64,000 nucleotides of DNA from Aquimarina sp. TRL1 (GTDB lineage Bacteria; Bacteroidota; Bacteroidia; Flavobacteriales; Flavobacteriaceae): contig NZ_CP053590.1 in NCBI RefSeq assembly GCF_013365535.1, forward strand, positions 4,020,501 to 4,084,500, read 5' to 3'. Shown piece after piece: positions 9,009 through 17,287 of the stretch. The stretch's first letter is position 1; each line of letters begins with the position of its first letter. Under the pieces are notes generated by a model, which was given only the letters and a program-made list of their open reading frames with translations, was not told the DNA's origin and searched no databases. A program made the translations under genes and the position numbers.

Positions 9009-9533
9009 TTATTGAGATTTTTTTTGACGATAGGAGGTGAAGGTCCCATCAGAAAAGAAAATAACGATTCGATCAATATCATTACTAAAAGGAACGATTG
9101 CTTTTTTTATAGCCTCTACAGGAGCAGATGTATCAGGCACTTGATGTGAAGAGGGAGCAGTGGGGGCATGTACAGGTGTGTTTACGACTGGTGTCGATGC
9201 TGGTTCTGAAAATAAATCCTGAGCTGTGTCAGTTGCTGTTTCAGCAGGAACCTGTGGAGAAACAGAAACAGGAGGGGAGCTCGTTACCGGTGGGGCAGTT
9301 TGTTTACTAGCAGGAAAAGTTCCTTTTCCCTGAAGTAACCACTCCAACTCAACCTCGTTATAACGCTCCGTAATTTTTAAAACAAAATCCAAACTCGGTT
9401 TATTTCTTCCTGAGAGAATATGAGAAATAGAAGAACGTCCTATAGATAAAGAATCCGCAAAAGCAGAAGCTGACAGTGCGTAATAATTCATTAATTCTTC
9501 CAATCTTTTTGAGAAATCTTCACTGTTTACCAT
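9009..9533 (-). CDS. XRE-family transcription regulator, probably autoregulated
   Basis: This 174-residue regulator has an N-terminal Cro/C1-type helix-turn-helix (residues about 8-68: MNYYALSASAFADSLSIGRS, SSISHILSGRNKPSLDFVLK, then WLLQGKGTFP). A Pro/Thr/Val/Ser-rich, probably unstructured linker follows (about 75-135), and a short conserved-looking end, IVIFFSDGTFTSY. Related flavobacterial proteins have the same layout. Its promoter -7 element (9572-9565) and its own start codon (9533-9531) are each covered by a GTTTAC-N4-GTAAAC-type palindrome, and six more copies extend towards the divergent carboxypeptidase gene, so repression of its own transcription is a strong inference. The protein-operator link itself is not proven by sequence. 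Confidence 0.82.
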   Translation of the reverse strand: MVNSEDFSKRLEELMNYYALSASAFADSLSIGRSSISHILSGRNKPSLDFVLKITERYNEVELEWLLQGKGTFPASKQTAPPVTSSPPVSVSPQVPAETATDTAQDLFSEPASTPVVNTPVHAPTAPSSHQVPDTSAPVEAIKKAIVPFSNDIDRIVIFFSDGTFTSYRQKKSQ

Positions 9534-9827
9534 TGTAAACTACAGTTTAAAAGTTATATGTTTACAAAGATAAACAAAAGAGTGTTTACAAATGGTAAAC
9601 CCTGTAAAAAAGAATTTTACAGTATTAAACTATAAATTTATATAATAACACTTAAATATCTAGAAATTAATTAATTGAAAGTATTTTAATAAAGCTTTTG
9701 TTGTAAAATATTTTTGCCATAAACCACTGTTTACAATACTAAACAACTAATCAATACACATTGGTTTACATTTGTAAATACAGGTGTTTTACAGTTGTAA
9801 ACAAGGAAGGGTTTTACAATTGTAACT
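9525..9827. promoter_or_regulatory. eight-copy palindromic operator array between xre and the M14 peptidase gene
   Basis: Eight copies of a palindrome close to GTTTAC-N4-GTAAAC lie in this spacer: 9525-9540, 9560-9575, 9584-9600 (spacer 5), 9615-9630, 9729-9744, 9764-9779, 9787-9802 and 9812-9827. Arms are perfect or have one to three changes. They form two groups of four around an AT-rich centre (9631-9728). The leftmost covers the xre start codon, the second covers the xre -7 element, and the third covers its likely -33 region. On the plus strand, TAnnTTTG elements occur at 9709-9716 and inside the sixth site at 9767-9774. The layout suggests that one regulator controls both divergent genes, probably the XRE protein. 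Confidence 0.8.
9565..9591 (-). promoter_or_regulatory. candidate xre promoter
   Basis: The minus-strand octamer TATCTTTG (9572-9565) fits TAnnTTTG exactly. A TTG at 9591-9589 lies 16 bp away, slightly shorter than the usual spacer. Transcription would start near 9558 and give a leader of about 25 nt. Both elements are covered by operator copies. Confidence 0.55.
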
Positions 9828-9895
9828 TTCTTTCTTTTTCTTATGATACCAAAGTAAACTATAGTATTTTCGTGTTTCCATTTCGATACATTTTT

Positions 9896-11053
9896 ATGAA
9901 TATAGAGAGATTAAAGACCGCATTTGCAAACTATAAAGAATCGAGTTTGTTTGGGAGATACATCCATTTAGAACATATAGAACCGTTGTTAAAATCCTTG
10001 TCAGACACCATTGAGGTAACTGTTATTGGGCGTTCAGAAAACAATGCTCCTATTTATATGACTCGTTTAGGAAACGGAAAAAAGAAACTATTATATTGGT
10101 CTCAGATGCATGGAAATGAAAGTACCACCACTAAGGCGGTCTTTGATTTTATAAATACATTGATAGCTGCTGATAACGAAATATCTTCTACAGTATTAGA
10201 AAATTGCAGCTTATATATTATACCAATACTTAATCCTGATGGCGCAAAAGCGTATACCCGATTAAATTATAACTCGGTTGATCTTAATAGAGATGCTCAG
10301 GACTTAACACAGAAAGAAAGTGTGGTTCTTAAAAAGGTAATTGATGAATTACAACCTGATTTTGCCTTTAATCTACATGGGCAACGTACTATTTTTAGTG
10401 CAGGTGAAACGAATGCATCAGCTATTGTTTCTTTTTTGTCTGCGGCAGGAGATCAGGAAAGATCGATATCTCCCAGTCGAAAAATAGCGATGGAGGTAAT
10501 TGCAGAGATGAATACTATATTACAGCAATGCATCCCGGATAGTGTAGGAAGATATGATGATGGGTTTAATATCAATTGTACGGGAGATACGATGGAGTTT
10601 AGAGGGATTCCTACGGTTCTTTTTGAAGCGGGACATTACCCTACCGATTATGATAGAGAGAAAACAAGAGCTCTTATCTACTATTCACTGATATCGTCTG
10701 CGTTATATCTGGCATCAAATACTGTGACAGGAGATCAGTTCGAAGCATATTTTACCATACCGGAAAATGAAAAATGCTTTTATGATATCATCATCAGGGA
10801 GGTACTTCTGGAAGGGGAAATTGTCGATATAGGTGTCCAGTATGAGGAAAAATTGATCGAAAATGAAGTGAAATTCATCCCAAAAGTGGCTGAAATTGGA
10901 AATTTGGAAAAAAAATTTGGTCATAGAGAGATTTTTGGAAAAAAAAGAGCGATACGCTACTATAACGATGTAGTAGAGATAGTTCGAGAGGTTGTGTTAC
11001 CTAAAATCACCCTGGATTTTGAAATATTCTCATTAGAATTGTCAAAAAGTTAA
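9896..11053 (+). CDS. M14-family zinc carboxypeptidase
   Basis: This 385-residue protein is a metallocarboxypeptidase-like enzyme without a visible signal peptide, so it probably acts in the cytoplasm on peptides or amidated compounds. The zinc ligands are H72 and E75 in MHGNEST and H161 in FNLHGQ; the NRD motif is at 131-133, and the general base is E244 in FEAGHYP. A C-terminal domain of about 110 residues (after 275) is not part of the M14 core. I start at the ATG at 9896: the frame is open back to 9761, but that stretch consists of operator palindromes and is unlikely to be translated. It is divergent from the XRE gene and shares its operator array. Confidence 0.85.
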   Translation: MNIERLKTAFANYKESSLFGRYIHLEHIEPLLKSLSDTIEVTVIGRSENNAPIYMTRLGNGKKKLLYWSQMHGNESTTTKAVFDFINTLIAADNEISSTVLENCSLYIIPILNPDGAKAYTRLNYNSVDLNRDAQDLTQKESVVLKKVIDELQPDFAFNLHGQRTIFSAGETNASAIVSFLSAAGDQERSISPSRKIAMEVIAEMNTILQQCIPDSVGRYDDGFNINCTGDTMEFRGIPTVLFEAGHYPTDYDREKTRALIYYSLISSALYLASNTVTGDQFEAYFTIPENEKCFYDIIIREVLLEGEIVDIGVQYEEKLIENEVKFIPKVAEIGNLEKKFGHREIFGKKRAIRYYNDVVEIVREVVLPKITLDFEIFSLELSKS

Positions 11054-11084
11054 CGATACGCAGGTTAAGACATTATTTTTCTTT

Positions 11085-11092
11085 TATTTTTG
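11085..11092 (+). promoter_or_regulatory. candidate -7 element of the Lrp-type gene
   Basis: TATTTTTG matches TAnnTTTG and lies 38 bp upstream of the ATG at 11130. No TTG was found at the usual spacing, so the call is weak. Confidence 0.4.
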
Positions 11093-11129
11093 CATATATA
11101 AATAATAGGGAAAATTATAAAAACGAACT

Positions 11130-11609
11130 ATGGCAAAGTTTAAATTAGACGAAATTGATCACCAGATCTTAGACATGTTGATTGAAAATACCCGTACCCC
11201 TTTTACGGATATTGCGAAAAAATTATTGATTTCTGCAGGTACAGTTCATGTACGAGTAAAGAAAATGGAAGAAGCAGGAATTATAGAAGGGTCTTCCTTA
11301 ACATTAGATTATAGAAAACTAGGCTACTCTTTTATAGCTTATGTAGGGATCTATCTTCAAAACACATCACAAACTAAGTTTGTGTTGGAAAGGATTAACA
11401 ATATTCCTTTTGTAACTGTAGCACATATCACTACAGGAAAGTTCAACATCTTCTGTAAGATTAGAGCGAAAGATACTACTCATGCAAAAGACATTATCTT
11501 TTTATTAGATGATATCGAAGGAGTGTACCGTACAGAAACTATGATCTCTTTAGAGGAAAGCATTAATGATAAGAAACGTTTAATGCATTCTATTTTTAAA
11601 GATTTGTAA
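11130..11609 (+). CDS. Lrp/AsnC-family transcription regulator
   Basis: This 159-residue protein is a full-length Lrp/AsnC-type DNA-binding protein. The N-terminal winged helix-turn-helix covers residues about 5-62 (DEIDHQILDMLIENTRTPFT, then AGTVHVRVKKMEEAGII). The C-terminal RAM ligand-binding domain spans about 68-150 (YSFIAYVGIYLQNTS, VTVAHITTGKFNIFCKIRAK, GVYRTETMISLEESI). Family members form octameric rings and often sense amino acids. A very similar protein is a conserved single gene in many Flavobacteriia, usually near ppc as here. It ends in its own terminator, so it is transcribed apart from ppc. Confidence 0.9.
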   Translation: MAKFKLDEIDHQILDMLIENTRTPFTDIAKKLLISAGTVHVRVKKMEEAGIIEGSSLTLDYRKLGYSFIAYVGIYLQNTSQTKFVLERINNIPFVTVAHITTGKFNIFCKIRAKDTTHAKDIIFLLDDIEGVYRTETMISLEESINDKKRLMHSIFKDL

Positions 11610-11637
11610 AGGGTTTTTCTCTTTAGAAAAGATAACG

Positions 11638-11671
11638 GCCCTTTAAAAGATACCTTTTAAGGGGCTTTTTT
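11638..11671 (+). terminator. intrinsic terminator after the Lrp-type gene
   Basis: A 12-bp stem, GCCCTTTAAAAG (11638-11649) with CTTTTAAGGGGC (11654-11665), has one G-T pair and a 4-nt loop. It is followed by six T residues. Confidence 0.85.
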
Positions 11672-11706
11672 ATGATTATTAACCATATAGTAACCAATAA
11701 CCTAAG

Positions 11707-14292
11707 ATGGCAAGAGAACCAAAAATCGAACGTTTTAACCACAACGTTCTCTCTAAGTATCAGATATACAATAGTATATTTATTACCTTACCGTTTGATA
11801 CGATTACAAACACAGGAGTACTACTCCCATTATTTCAGGAAGTATGTATTAAAGGGTATGCTGATAAGCAAAACCCAAAAGAAATTGTAGAAAGTTTTTT
11901 TGAGCAGTATCAAAACAATCCTTCGGATAAAGATAAACACGATTTATTATTTCGGTTTATTCAATATATAGAACGTCAGGTTGTATTATTTGATGCAATA
12001 GAAGATGCAGCCTTTCCTGTTGTTAATAATATGGATGGGCGTGGTACCTTACGAAGTATAAAAGAAGAAGCACAAGCCAAGGGAAAGCTTAAAGAATTAC
12101 AAGAATACCTGAGAAGGTTCAAAATTAGAACAACCTTAACAGCGCATCCCACCCAGTTTTATCCGGGAACTGTTTTAGGAATTATTCATGACCTGGATAT
12201 TGCGATCAGAGCTAATGATTTATTACGGATAAAAAAACTATTGGCACAGTTAGGGAAAACTGCTTTTTTCAAAAAAGAAAAACCAACACCATTTGATGAA
12301 GCCGTTAGTCTTATCTGGTATTTAGAAAATGTGTTTTATCATTCTGTAGGAAAAATATATAACTACGTACAGCAAAATATTTTTGAAGGAGAAGATCTTT
12401 CGAATGATTTAATCAATCTGGGATTCTGGCCTGGAGGAGACCGGGATGGGAACCCGTTTGTAACCACTGAGATTACCCTAAAAGTAGCAAAGAGGTTGCG
12501 GAAAACGATTCTGATCAACTATTACAGAGATATACGAGAACTAAAGAGGAGAATTACTTTCGGAAATCTTCAGGATAAGATAGCAGTGTTAGAAAATGCG
12601 CTATATGATAACTTCTATTATGCCAAAACAGCAGCACCGTTAAAGCTGGAAACCTTAATGGAGGGATTAAAAGAGATCAAAGAAGAATTGATAGCAAAAC
12701 ATCAATCGTTGTTCTTAGAAGATGTGCAAGACTTGATCAACAAGGTCAAAATCTTTGGATTCCATTTTGGAGCGTTGGATATACGACAAGACTCCCGTGT
12801 ACACCATAAAGTATTGACAGAAATTGTCGAAAAAACAAATGCGTTGGATTTAGGGATTTTTCCAAAAACGTACACAAGCCTGTCAGAAGAAGAACAAATT
12901 GAGGTATTGTCTAATGTAAAAGGAACGCTAGACCCTTCAATTTTTGATGAAAATATTACGAAAGCAACCGTAGAGTCAATCTATGCGATAAAAACCATCC
13001 AGAAAAATAACGGAGAGCGCGGATCGAATAGGTACATTATAAGTAATAATGGAAGTGTTTTGAATGTTATGGAGACCTTTGCGATGATCCGATTATGTGA
13101 TTGGGAGCAGCCTACTGTCGATGTGATTCCGTTATTTGAAACCGTACCAGATCTGAAAGTATCCCATCAGGTAATGGAAGCATTATATACCAATCCGGTG
13201 TATATGGAACACCTGAAACGAAGAGGTATGAAGCAAACCATTATGTTAGGATTCTCTGATGGAACCAAGGACGGAGGATACCTGATGGCAAACTGGGCAA
13301 TATTCAAAGCCAAAGAAGCCTTGACAGCTATTTCCAGACAATACGATGTAAAGGTGATGTTTTTTGACGGACGAGGAGGACCACCAGCTCGTGGAGGAGG
13401 AAATACACATCAGTTCTATGCTTCATTAGGTCCCACAGTAGAAGATGAAGAAATTCAATTAACTGTTCAGGGACAAACGATTAGTTCTAATTTTGGAACA
13501 TTGGATTCATGTCAGTACAACCTGGAGCAACTATTAGGAGCAGGAGTTGAAAATGAATTGACCAATAATGAGAAAAACCTGTTCTCTACAGCAAATAAAG
13601 AGACAATGGAGGAGTTGGCAGAAGTAAGCTATAAGACATATGTTGATTTTAAGAATCATCCTAAATTCCTTCCATATCTGGAGCATATGAGTACGCTGAA
13701 GTATTATGGAAAAGCCAATATAGGAAGCCGCCCATCCAAGAGAAGTAAGAGTGCTACTCTGGACTTTGGAGATCTGAGAGCTATTCCTTTTGTAGGAAGC
13801 TGGAGTCAGTTGAAACAAAATGTACCCGGTTTTTACGGGGTAGGAACTGCTTTAAAACACTTCGAAGATAAAGGAGCTTTTGATAAGGTAGTTGCTCTGT
13901 ATAATGAATCCGCTTTCTTTAGAGCATTAGTAGGAAATAGTATGATGAGTTTATCAAAATCATTCTTTGGTCTTACTGCCTATATGAAAGAAGATAAAGA
14001 ATACGGTGCTTTTTGGGATATTATCTATAATGAGTACAAGCTAACCAAAAAACTACTGCTTAAATTAACAGGATATACAGAACTGATGGAGAATGAACCG
14101 GCAGGAAAAGCCTCTGTAGAAGCCAGAGAAAAAATCGTATTGCCGTTGCTTACGATCCAACAGTATGCCCTGAAGATGATTCAGGAGTTAAACGAGTCAG
14201 GAGATGCTACTCCGGAGGTGCTTGCGATTTATGAAAAAATGGTTACCCGTTCTCTTTTTGGAAATATTAATGCCAGTCGTAATTCTGCATAA
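11707..14292 (+). CDS. ppc: phosphoenolpyruvate carboxylase
   Basis: This 861-residue cytoplasmic enzyme adds bicarbonate to phosphoenolpyruvate to give oxaloacetate, refilling the TCA cycle. The catalytic histidine is H147 in LTAHPTQFYPGT. Other hallmarks are FWPGGDRDGNPFV, FGFHFGALDIRQDSRVH, MLGFSDGTKDGGYL, the glycine loop FDGRGGPPARGGG and IGSRPSKR near the active site. The C-terminus is SLFGNINASRNSA, equivalent to the conserved N-x-TG end but altered. Several signatures differ from the enterobacterial form (Gln after TAHPT, Asp instead of His in FxGRGG), which I believe is normal for the Bacteroidota branch. The ATG at 11707 is preceded by an AACCTAAG stretch; it stands alone between two terminators. 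Confidence 0.93.
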   Translation: MAREPKIERFNHNVLSKYQIYNSIFITLPFDTITNTGVLLPLFQEVCIKGYADKQNPKEIVESFFEQYQNNPSDKDKHDLLFRFIQYIERQVVLFDAIEDAAFPVVNNMDGRGTLRSIKEEAQAKGKLKELQEYLRRFKIRTTLTAHPTQFYPGTVLGIIHDLDIAIRANDLLRIKKLLAQLGKTAFFKKEKPTPFDEAVSLIWYLENVFYHSVGKIYNYVQQNIFEGEDLSNDLINLGFWPGGDRDGNPFVTTEITLKVAKRLRKTILINYYRDIRELKRRITFGNLQDKIAVLENALYDNFYYAKTAAPLKLETLMEGLKEIKEELIAKHQSLFLEDVQDLINKVKIFGFHFGALDIRQDSRVHHKVLTEIVEKTNALDLGIFPKTYTSLSEEEQIEVLSNVKGTLDPSIFDENITKATVESIYAIKTIQKNNGERGSNRYIISNNGSVLNVMETFAMIRLCDWEQPTVDVIPLFETVPDLKVSHQVMEALYTNPVYMEHLKRRGMKQTIMLGFSDGTKDGGYLMANWAIFKAKEALTAISRQYDVKVMFFDGRGGPPARGGGNTHQFYASLGPTVEDEEIQLTVQGQTISSNFGTLDSCQYNLEQLLGAGVENELTNNEKNLFSTANKETMEELAEVSYKTYVDFKNHPKFLPYLEHMSTLKYYGKANIGSRPSKRSKSATLDFGDLRAIPFVGSWSQLKQNVPGFYGVGTALKHFEDKGAFDKVVALYNESAFFRALVGNSMMSLSKSFFGLTAYMKEDKEYGAFWDIIYNEYKLTKKLLLKLTGYTELMENEPAGKASVEAREKIVLPLLTIQQYALKMIQELNESGDATPEVLAIYEKMVTRSLFGNINASRNSA

Positions 14293-14300
14293 ATTTGCAG

Positions 14301-14322
14301 AGCGATCAGAGGTCGCTTTTTT
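14301..14322 (+). terminator. intrinsic terminator after ppc
   Basis: AGCGATC (14301-14307) pairs with GGTCGCT (14311-14317) with one wobble pair and a 3-nt loop, followed by a T run. It lies 9 bp past the ppc stop. Confidence 0.75.
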
Positions 14323-14414
14323 ATAACCTCTGTTTGGTATTTCTAATAAGAAGTAGTGCTCACAGAGCATTTATATCCCGGTTATCGGATAAAAAAATGT
14401 TAATAAACATATAT

Positions 14415-14458
14415 AGTGAGGTGGAAAATGCTAAATTTCTACCTCACTTTTAATTTTT
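14415..14458 (+). terminator. terminator-like hairpin just upstream of the DinB-like gene
   Basis: AGTGAGGTGGAAA (14415-14427) can pair with TTTCTACCTCACT (14436-14448) with one wobble pair, followed by a T-rich tail. The ppc terminator already lies about 100 bp upstream, and the next start codon is only 17 bp after the hairpin. It may be a second terminator or a leader attenuator. Confidence 0.6.
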
Positions 14459-14464
14459 TAGCAT

Positions 14465-14977
14465 ATGATAGATCAGCTAACTACAGAGGAATACAATACA
14501 TATTATCGTATGTATATACAAAAAGCAACAAGTGCAAATATCCTTGAAGGGCTTCGGGAAAGAAAACAAGAGTTTGTCAATTTTATCAGTGCAATTCCTT
14601 CTGAAAAACACCGGTATGCCTATGCTGATGGCAAATGGACTGTCTTAGAAGTTTTTCAGCATCTGATCGATACAGAACGGATCTTTGCATACAGAGCTTT
14701 GCGATTTGCGCGAAATGATAAAACTCCTATTATGGGATTTGAGCAAGATGAGTATGTCCCGTTTTCTAATGCGAATCAGTATACAATTCCGCAGTTAGTA
14801 GCAGATTTCGAGGCAGTAAGAAGTGGTACGATCACTCTTTTTTCCGGTTTTACCGAGGAGATGTTAACCAGAATAGGAAACGCAAGTGGAAGCCCAATGA
14901 GCGCCCGAGCTGTAGGGTATATATTGCAGGGACATCAGATTCATCATTTTCAGGTACTACAAGAACGTTATTTATAA
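14465..14977 (+). CDS. DinB-superfamily protein
   Basis: This 170-residue protein has the four-helix DinB/YfiT fold used by small metal-binding enzymes, some of which are thiol- or hydrolase-type transferases. The metal-binding histidines are visible in VLEVFQHLIDTERIFAYRAL (about residues 58-77) and in GHQIHHFQVLQERYL at the C-terminus. The conserved KWTVLEVFQHL and EDEYVPF-like FEQDEYVPFSNAN segments are typical of the flavobacterial group. There is no signal peptide. The following NTF2-like gene starts 4 bp after its stop, so the two form an operon. The real substrate is unknown. Confidence 0.85.
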   Translation: MIDQLTTEEYNTYYRMYIQKATSANILEGLRERKQEFVNFISAIPSEKHRYAYADGKWTVLEVFQHLIDTERIFAYRALRFARNDKTPIMGFEQDEYVPFSNANQYTIPQLVADFEAVRSGTITLFSGFTEEMLTRIGNASGSPMSARAVGYILQGHQIHHFQVLQERYL

Positions 14978-14981
14978 ACAG

Positions 14982-15362
14982 ATGCATCAACTCAGAGAAA
15001 CCATAGCCAAAAAATACTTGTCATGTCTGGAAAAGGCATTGGTAGAAGAGACCCTGTTATTATTTGCAGAAGACGCAGTTATTGAATCTCCGCTATACGG
15101 GCGAATGCCGGCAAGATTGTTTTATACCCAGTTGTTTGCAGATACAATGTCATCTACACTGAGGTTAGATGGTATTTTTAGTGAGCCTACTTCAAGCAGA
15201 ATATTGATACTTTTTGAATACCAATGGAAACTACGTAATCATCAGCAGGTTATTTTTAATGTAGTAGATGTATTGGAGTTTGATTCAGATAATAAGATAA
15301 CGACCTTAAAAATTATCTATGATACTGCCAGATCCAAAGAAGCTTTTTCTCAATTAGAGTAA
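14982..15362 (+). CDS. NTF2-like (SnoaL-type) protein
   Basis: This 126-residue protein has the cone-shaped alpha+beta layout of the NTF2-like superfamily. A first helix (TIAKKYLSCLEKALVEETL) leads into LLFAEDAVIESPLYGRMPA, the typical D-A-x-x-x-x-P entry to the pocket. It ends with strands VIFNVVDVLEFDSDNKITTLKIIYDTARSKE-like in composition. Members are small ligand-binding proteins or isomerases, and the fold does not predict a reaction. It follows the DinB-like gene by 4 bp and is presumably co-transcribed, with the terminator at 15580 beyond a 220-nt 3' region. Confidence 0.75.
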   Translation: MHQLRETIAKKYLSCLEKALVEETLLLFAEDAVIESPLYGRMPARLFYTQLFADTMSSTLRLDGIFSEPTSSRILILFEYQWKLRNHQQVIFNVVDVLEFDSDNKITTLKIIYDTARSKEAFSQLE

Positions 15363-15670
15363 TACCATCTCTGATGTAAGGTAAGCATAGTTTACTACAA
15401 TAGTAATCGATTTCTTTCTTACGTAAGAAACAAAATATACACAGGGTAGGGCTACAGTTGTATTTATGACCTTTATGGGGAAATTTCCCTTCTGTAAAAA
15501 CCGTGTTTTTCCTCTAGGATAGCACAGAAGATAGGTTTACTTTTACCATTGACTGTAAGAATGTATTTAGTACATAAAGCTTCTTCACTTGACCACGTAA
15601 TCAGGTGAAGAAGTATTTTTTTTGACACTCAAAAAAAGGATAATCCCCAAGGTAGTTTACCAATAGAAGA
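15363..15670. other. 308-bp spacer between convergent genes
   Basis: There is no supported gene here. A perfect 16-bp palindrome, TTTCTTAC-GTAAGAAA, lies at 15415-15430, and a strong plus-strand terminator lies at 15580-15624. The rest shows nothing I can name. Confidence 0.6.
15580..15624 (+). terminator. intrinsic terminator of the DinB/NTF2 operon
   Basis: CTTCTTCACTTGA (15580-15592) pairs with TCAGGTGAAGAAG (15601-15613) with one wobble pair and an 8-nt loop. A tract with eight consecutive T residues follows. Confidence 0.8.
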
Positions 15671-16300
15671 CTAGAGTAGTGGCTGTAGGGTTTTCCAGTC
15701 TAATTCATGTCCTCCCTGATGGGTAATAAATCTGATACCAGGTAAAATATCTTGTACTCTGGATTTCTCAGCAATTACTTTACTTTTTTCGAAATAGGGA
15801 TCATTCGCTCCTAAGATGTGTAGTTTTTGCGTTGTTTCTGGCAAAAACAAGAAGTTTTCTTTAGTCAGTTCTTTAGGAAATCCTCCTGATATCAGTACCA
15901 ACGCATTGCAGTTAATTTTTCTGCTGGCAATCCATCTGCTGGCAATACTTACTCCCTGAGAATAGCCCAAAACATTGAGATTTACATGACTAGGAATGTT
16001 TTCTGAGGTCATAATAGCATCAATATAATTCAGTACATTTTGTGTGTCTATAAGGGTGTTTTCCCGGGTTAACCAGCTCGATCCGACACGCTTATATTGC
16101 TCGTCTTTATAATATTTGGCAGGTGCCTGCGGAGCGATTATATAGTTTTCTTCTGGAGGAAAACTGGAGAACAACCGAATAAAGTACCTGCTGAGATAGC
16201 CGATTCCGTGAAAGACCAACCATACATTTTTGGTGTGATCTGTAAGTGAATTTAATGTATCATAAGTATTGGAAGCCTGATAATTGACCTGTTTGTTCAT
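15671..16300 (-). CDS. alpha/beta hydrolase, phospholipase/carboxylesterase type
   Basis: This 209-residue cytoplasmic protein has the compact alpha/beta hydrolase fold of the carboxylesterase/thioesterase I type. The nucleophile elbow is GYSQG (LNVLGYSQGVSIASRW), the acid is in LGANDPYF, and the histidine is in HQGGHELDW. An oxyanion-hole segment, VWLVFHGIGYLSRYF, lies near the N-terminus. There is no signal peptide. Its start codon overlaps the stop of the upstream hydrolase gene by 4 bp (ATGA), so they are translationally coupled. The substrate is unknown; the family acts on ester or thioester bonds. Confidence 0.85.
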   Translation of the reverse strand: MNKQVNYQASNTYDTLNSLTDHTKNVWLVFHGIGYLSRYFIRLFSSFPPEENYIIAPQAPAKYYKDEQYKRVGSSWLTRENTLIDTQNVLNYIDAIMTSENIPSHVNLNVLGYSQGVSIASRWIASRKINCNALVLISGGFPKELTKENFLFLPETTQKLHILGANDPYFEKSKVIAEKSRVQDILPGIRFITHQGGHELDWKTLQPLL

Positions 16301-17160
16301 GGGGTTTTATGTTGTTTTTCGAACCAGTTTGTTACAATCGGCCACAATATATCTTTATTTTTTTGTCTAAAAAAATCAAAGTGTCCGATTTGAGACAATC
16401 CGTAATTTTTAGGCAAGAGATGCAGTTGTTCGCTCATCGCATTTGTATATACGTTTTGGGTCAGGGCTTCTACAGATTTTGTAGGAGCATAGGTGTCATC
16501 TTCGATACTGATCAATAACATAGGGGTATGAATTCGTGTGTGGTGTGTAGTGTTGTTTTGTTTGGCGAAATAAAGCATGGAATCCGGATGTAATAAGAAG
16601 GTCCCCCAATCTTTGGCTGCTTGAGAAGGCAATGAATTCCCTAACCCAAACCAGCCGGCAGGATAATACCCTAACAGGAATGTGGTGATAGGAATGAGAT
16701 ACCTGAAATTGAGAGTGATTAAAAAACGCATTGTAGCAGAAAAATTGTTAAAAACTCCAAATTGCGAAGCAACGAAAAGCTGTTTGTCATAATACTGATA
16801 TACGTCACTGAGTCCAATTGTATTACCTCCATAGCTATGACCGATCATGTATAGCGCATGATGAGAGTATTTGTTTTTGACATGAAGCGAAACCGTTTTA
16901 AAATCCAGTGCCCAGGAAAGAAACCCATCTTTTTTTAAGCGAGTAATTTTTTTGGGTTTCGAAGATCCGATTCCTCTATAATCAAAAGTGATTACGTGAT
17001 ATCCTTTTTCAGATAGGTAAGTAGCCAGGTGGAAGTAAAACTTTTGAGGAACAGCAACTGCCGGGGCAAAAACAATGGTTTTTTGTATTGAGCATTCAGG
17101 AGTAAATTCATGAACTGAAATAGGAAAAGAATCAAATGAGGGAAGCAGGTATTGAATCAT
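16297..17160 (-). CDS. alpha/beta-fold hydrolase
   Basis: This 287-residue protein is a second alpha/beta hydrolase, of the serine aminopeptidase/lysophospholipase-like group. The N-terminal part carries TIVFAPAVAVPQKFYFHLA and VITFDYRGIGSS. The nucleophile serine is in GHSYGGN, the acid is in SIEDDTYAPT and the catalytic histidine is in IGHFDFFR. A cap region with hydrophobic helices (FLITLNFRYLIPITTFLLGYY-like) lies between strands 6 and 7 and could place it at the membrane surface. No signal peptide is seen. It is the first gene of a two-gene operon with the smaller hydrolase. Confidence 0.85.
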   Translation of the reverse strand: MIQYLLPSFDSFPISVHEFTPECSIQKTIVFAPAVAVPQKFYFHLATYLSEKGYHVITFDYRGIGSSKPKKITRLKKDGFLSWALDFKTVSLHVKNKYSHHALYMIGHSYGGNTIGLSDVYQYYDKQLFVASQFGVFNNFSATMRFLITLNFRYLIPITTFLLGYYPAGWFGLGNSLPSQAAKDWGTFLLHPDSMLYFAKQNNTTHHTRIHTPMLLISIEDDTYAPTKSVEALTQNVYTNAMSEQLHLLPKNYGLSQIGHFDFFRQKNKDILWPIVTNWFEKQHKTP

Positions 17161-17287
17161 ATATGTTCTCTGTTTTTTTGATTGTACAACAGTAGTTCTT
17201 ATTGTCTGAAAGAAAACAATAATACGGTATTTTGAGAAACAAGGAAGTTATATCTATTGATATAACAGCTTTGATATTTCAATTCTT

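Noticed and set aside
9009..9533. Phage repressor (C1-like) with an operator region of a prophage
   Set aside because: The helix-turn-helix and multiple operators recall a phage switch, but no phage genes flank it and the divergent gene is a carboxypeptidase.
9761..9895. Extended N-terminus of the M14 peptidase reading frame
   Set aside because: The 45 extra codons consist of operator palindromes and have no protein-like character; the ATG at 9896 begins at the domain.
11672..11890. 72-codon plus-strand frame overlapping ppc
   Set aside because: It is an out-of-frame shadow of the ppc 5' end.
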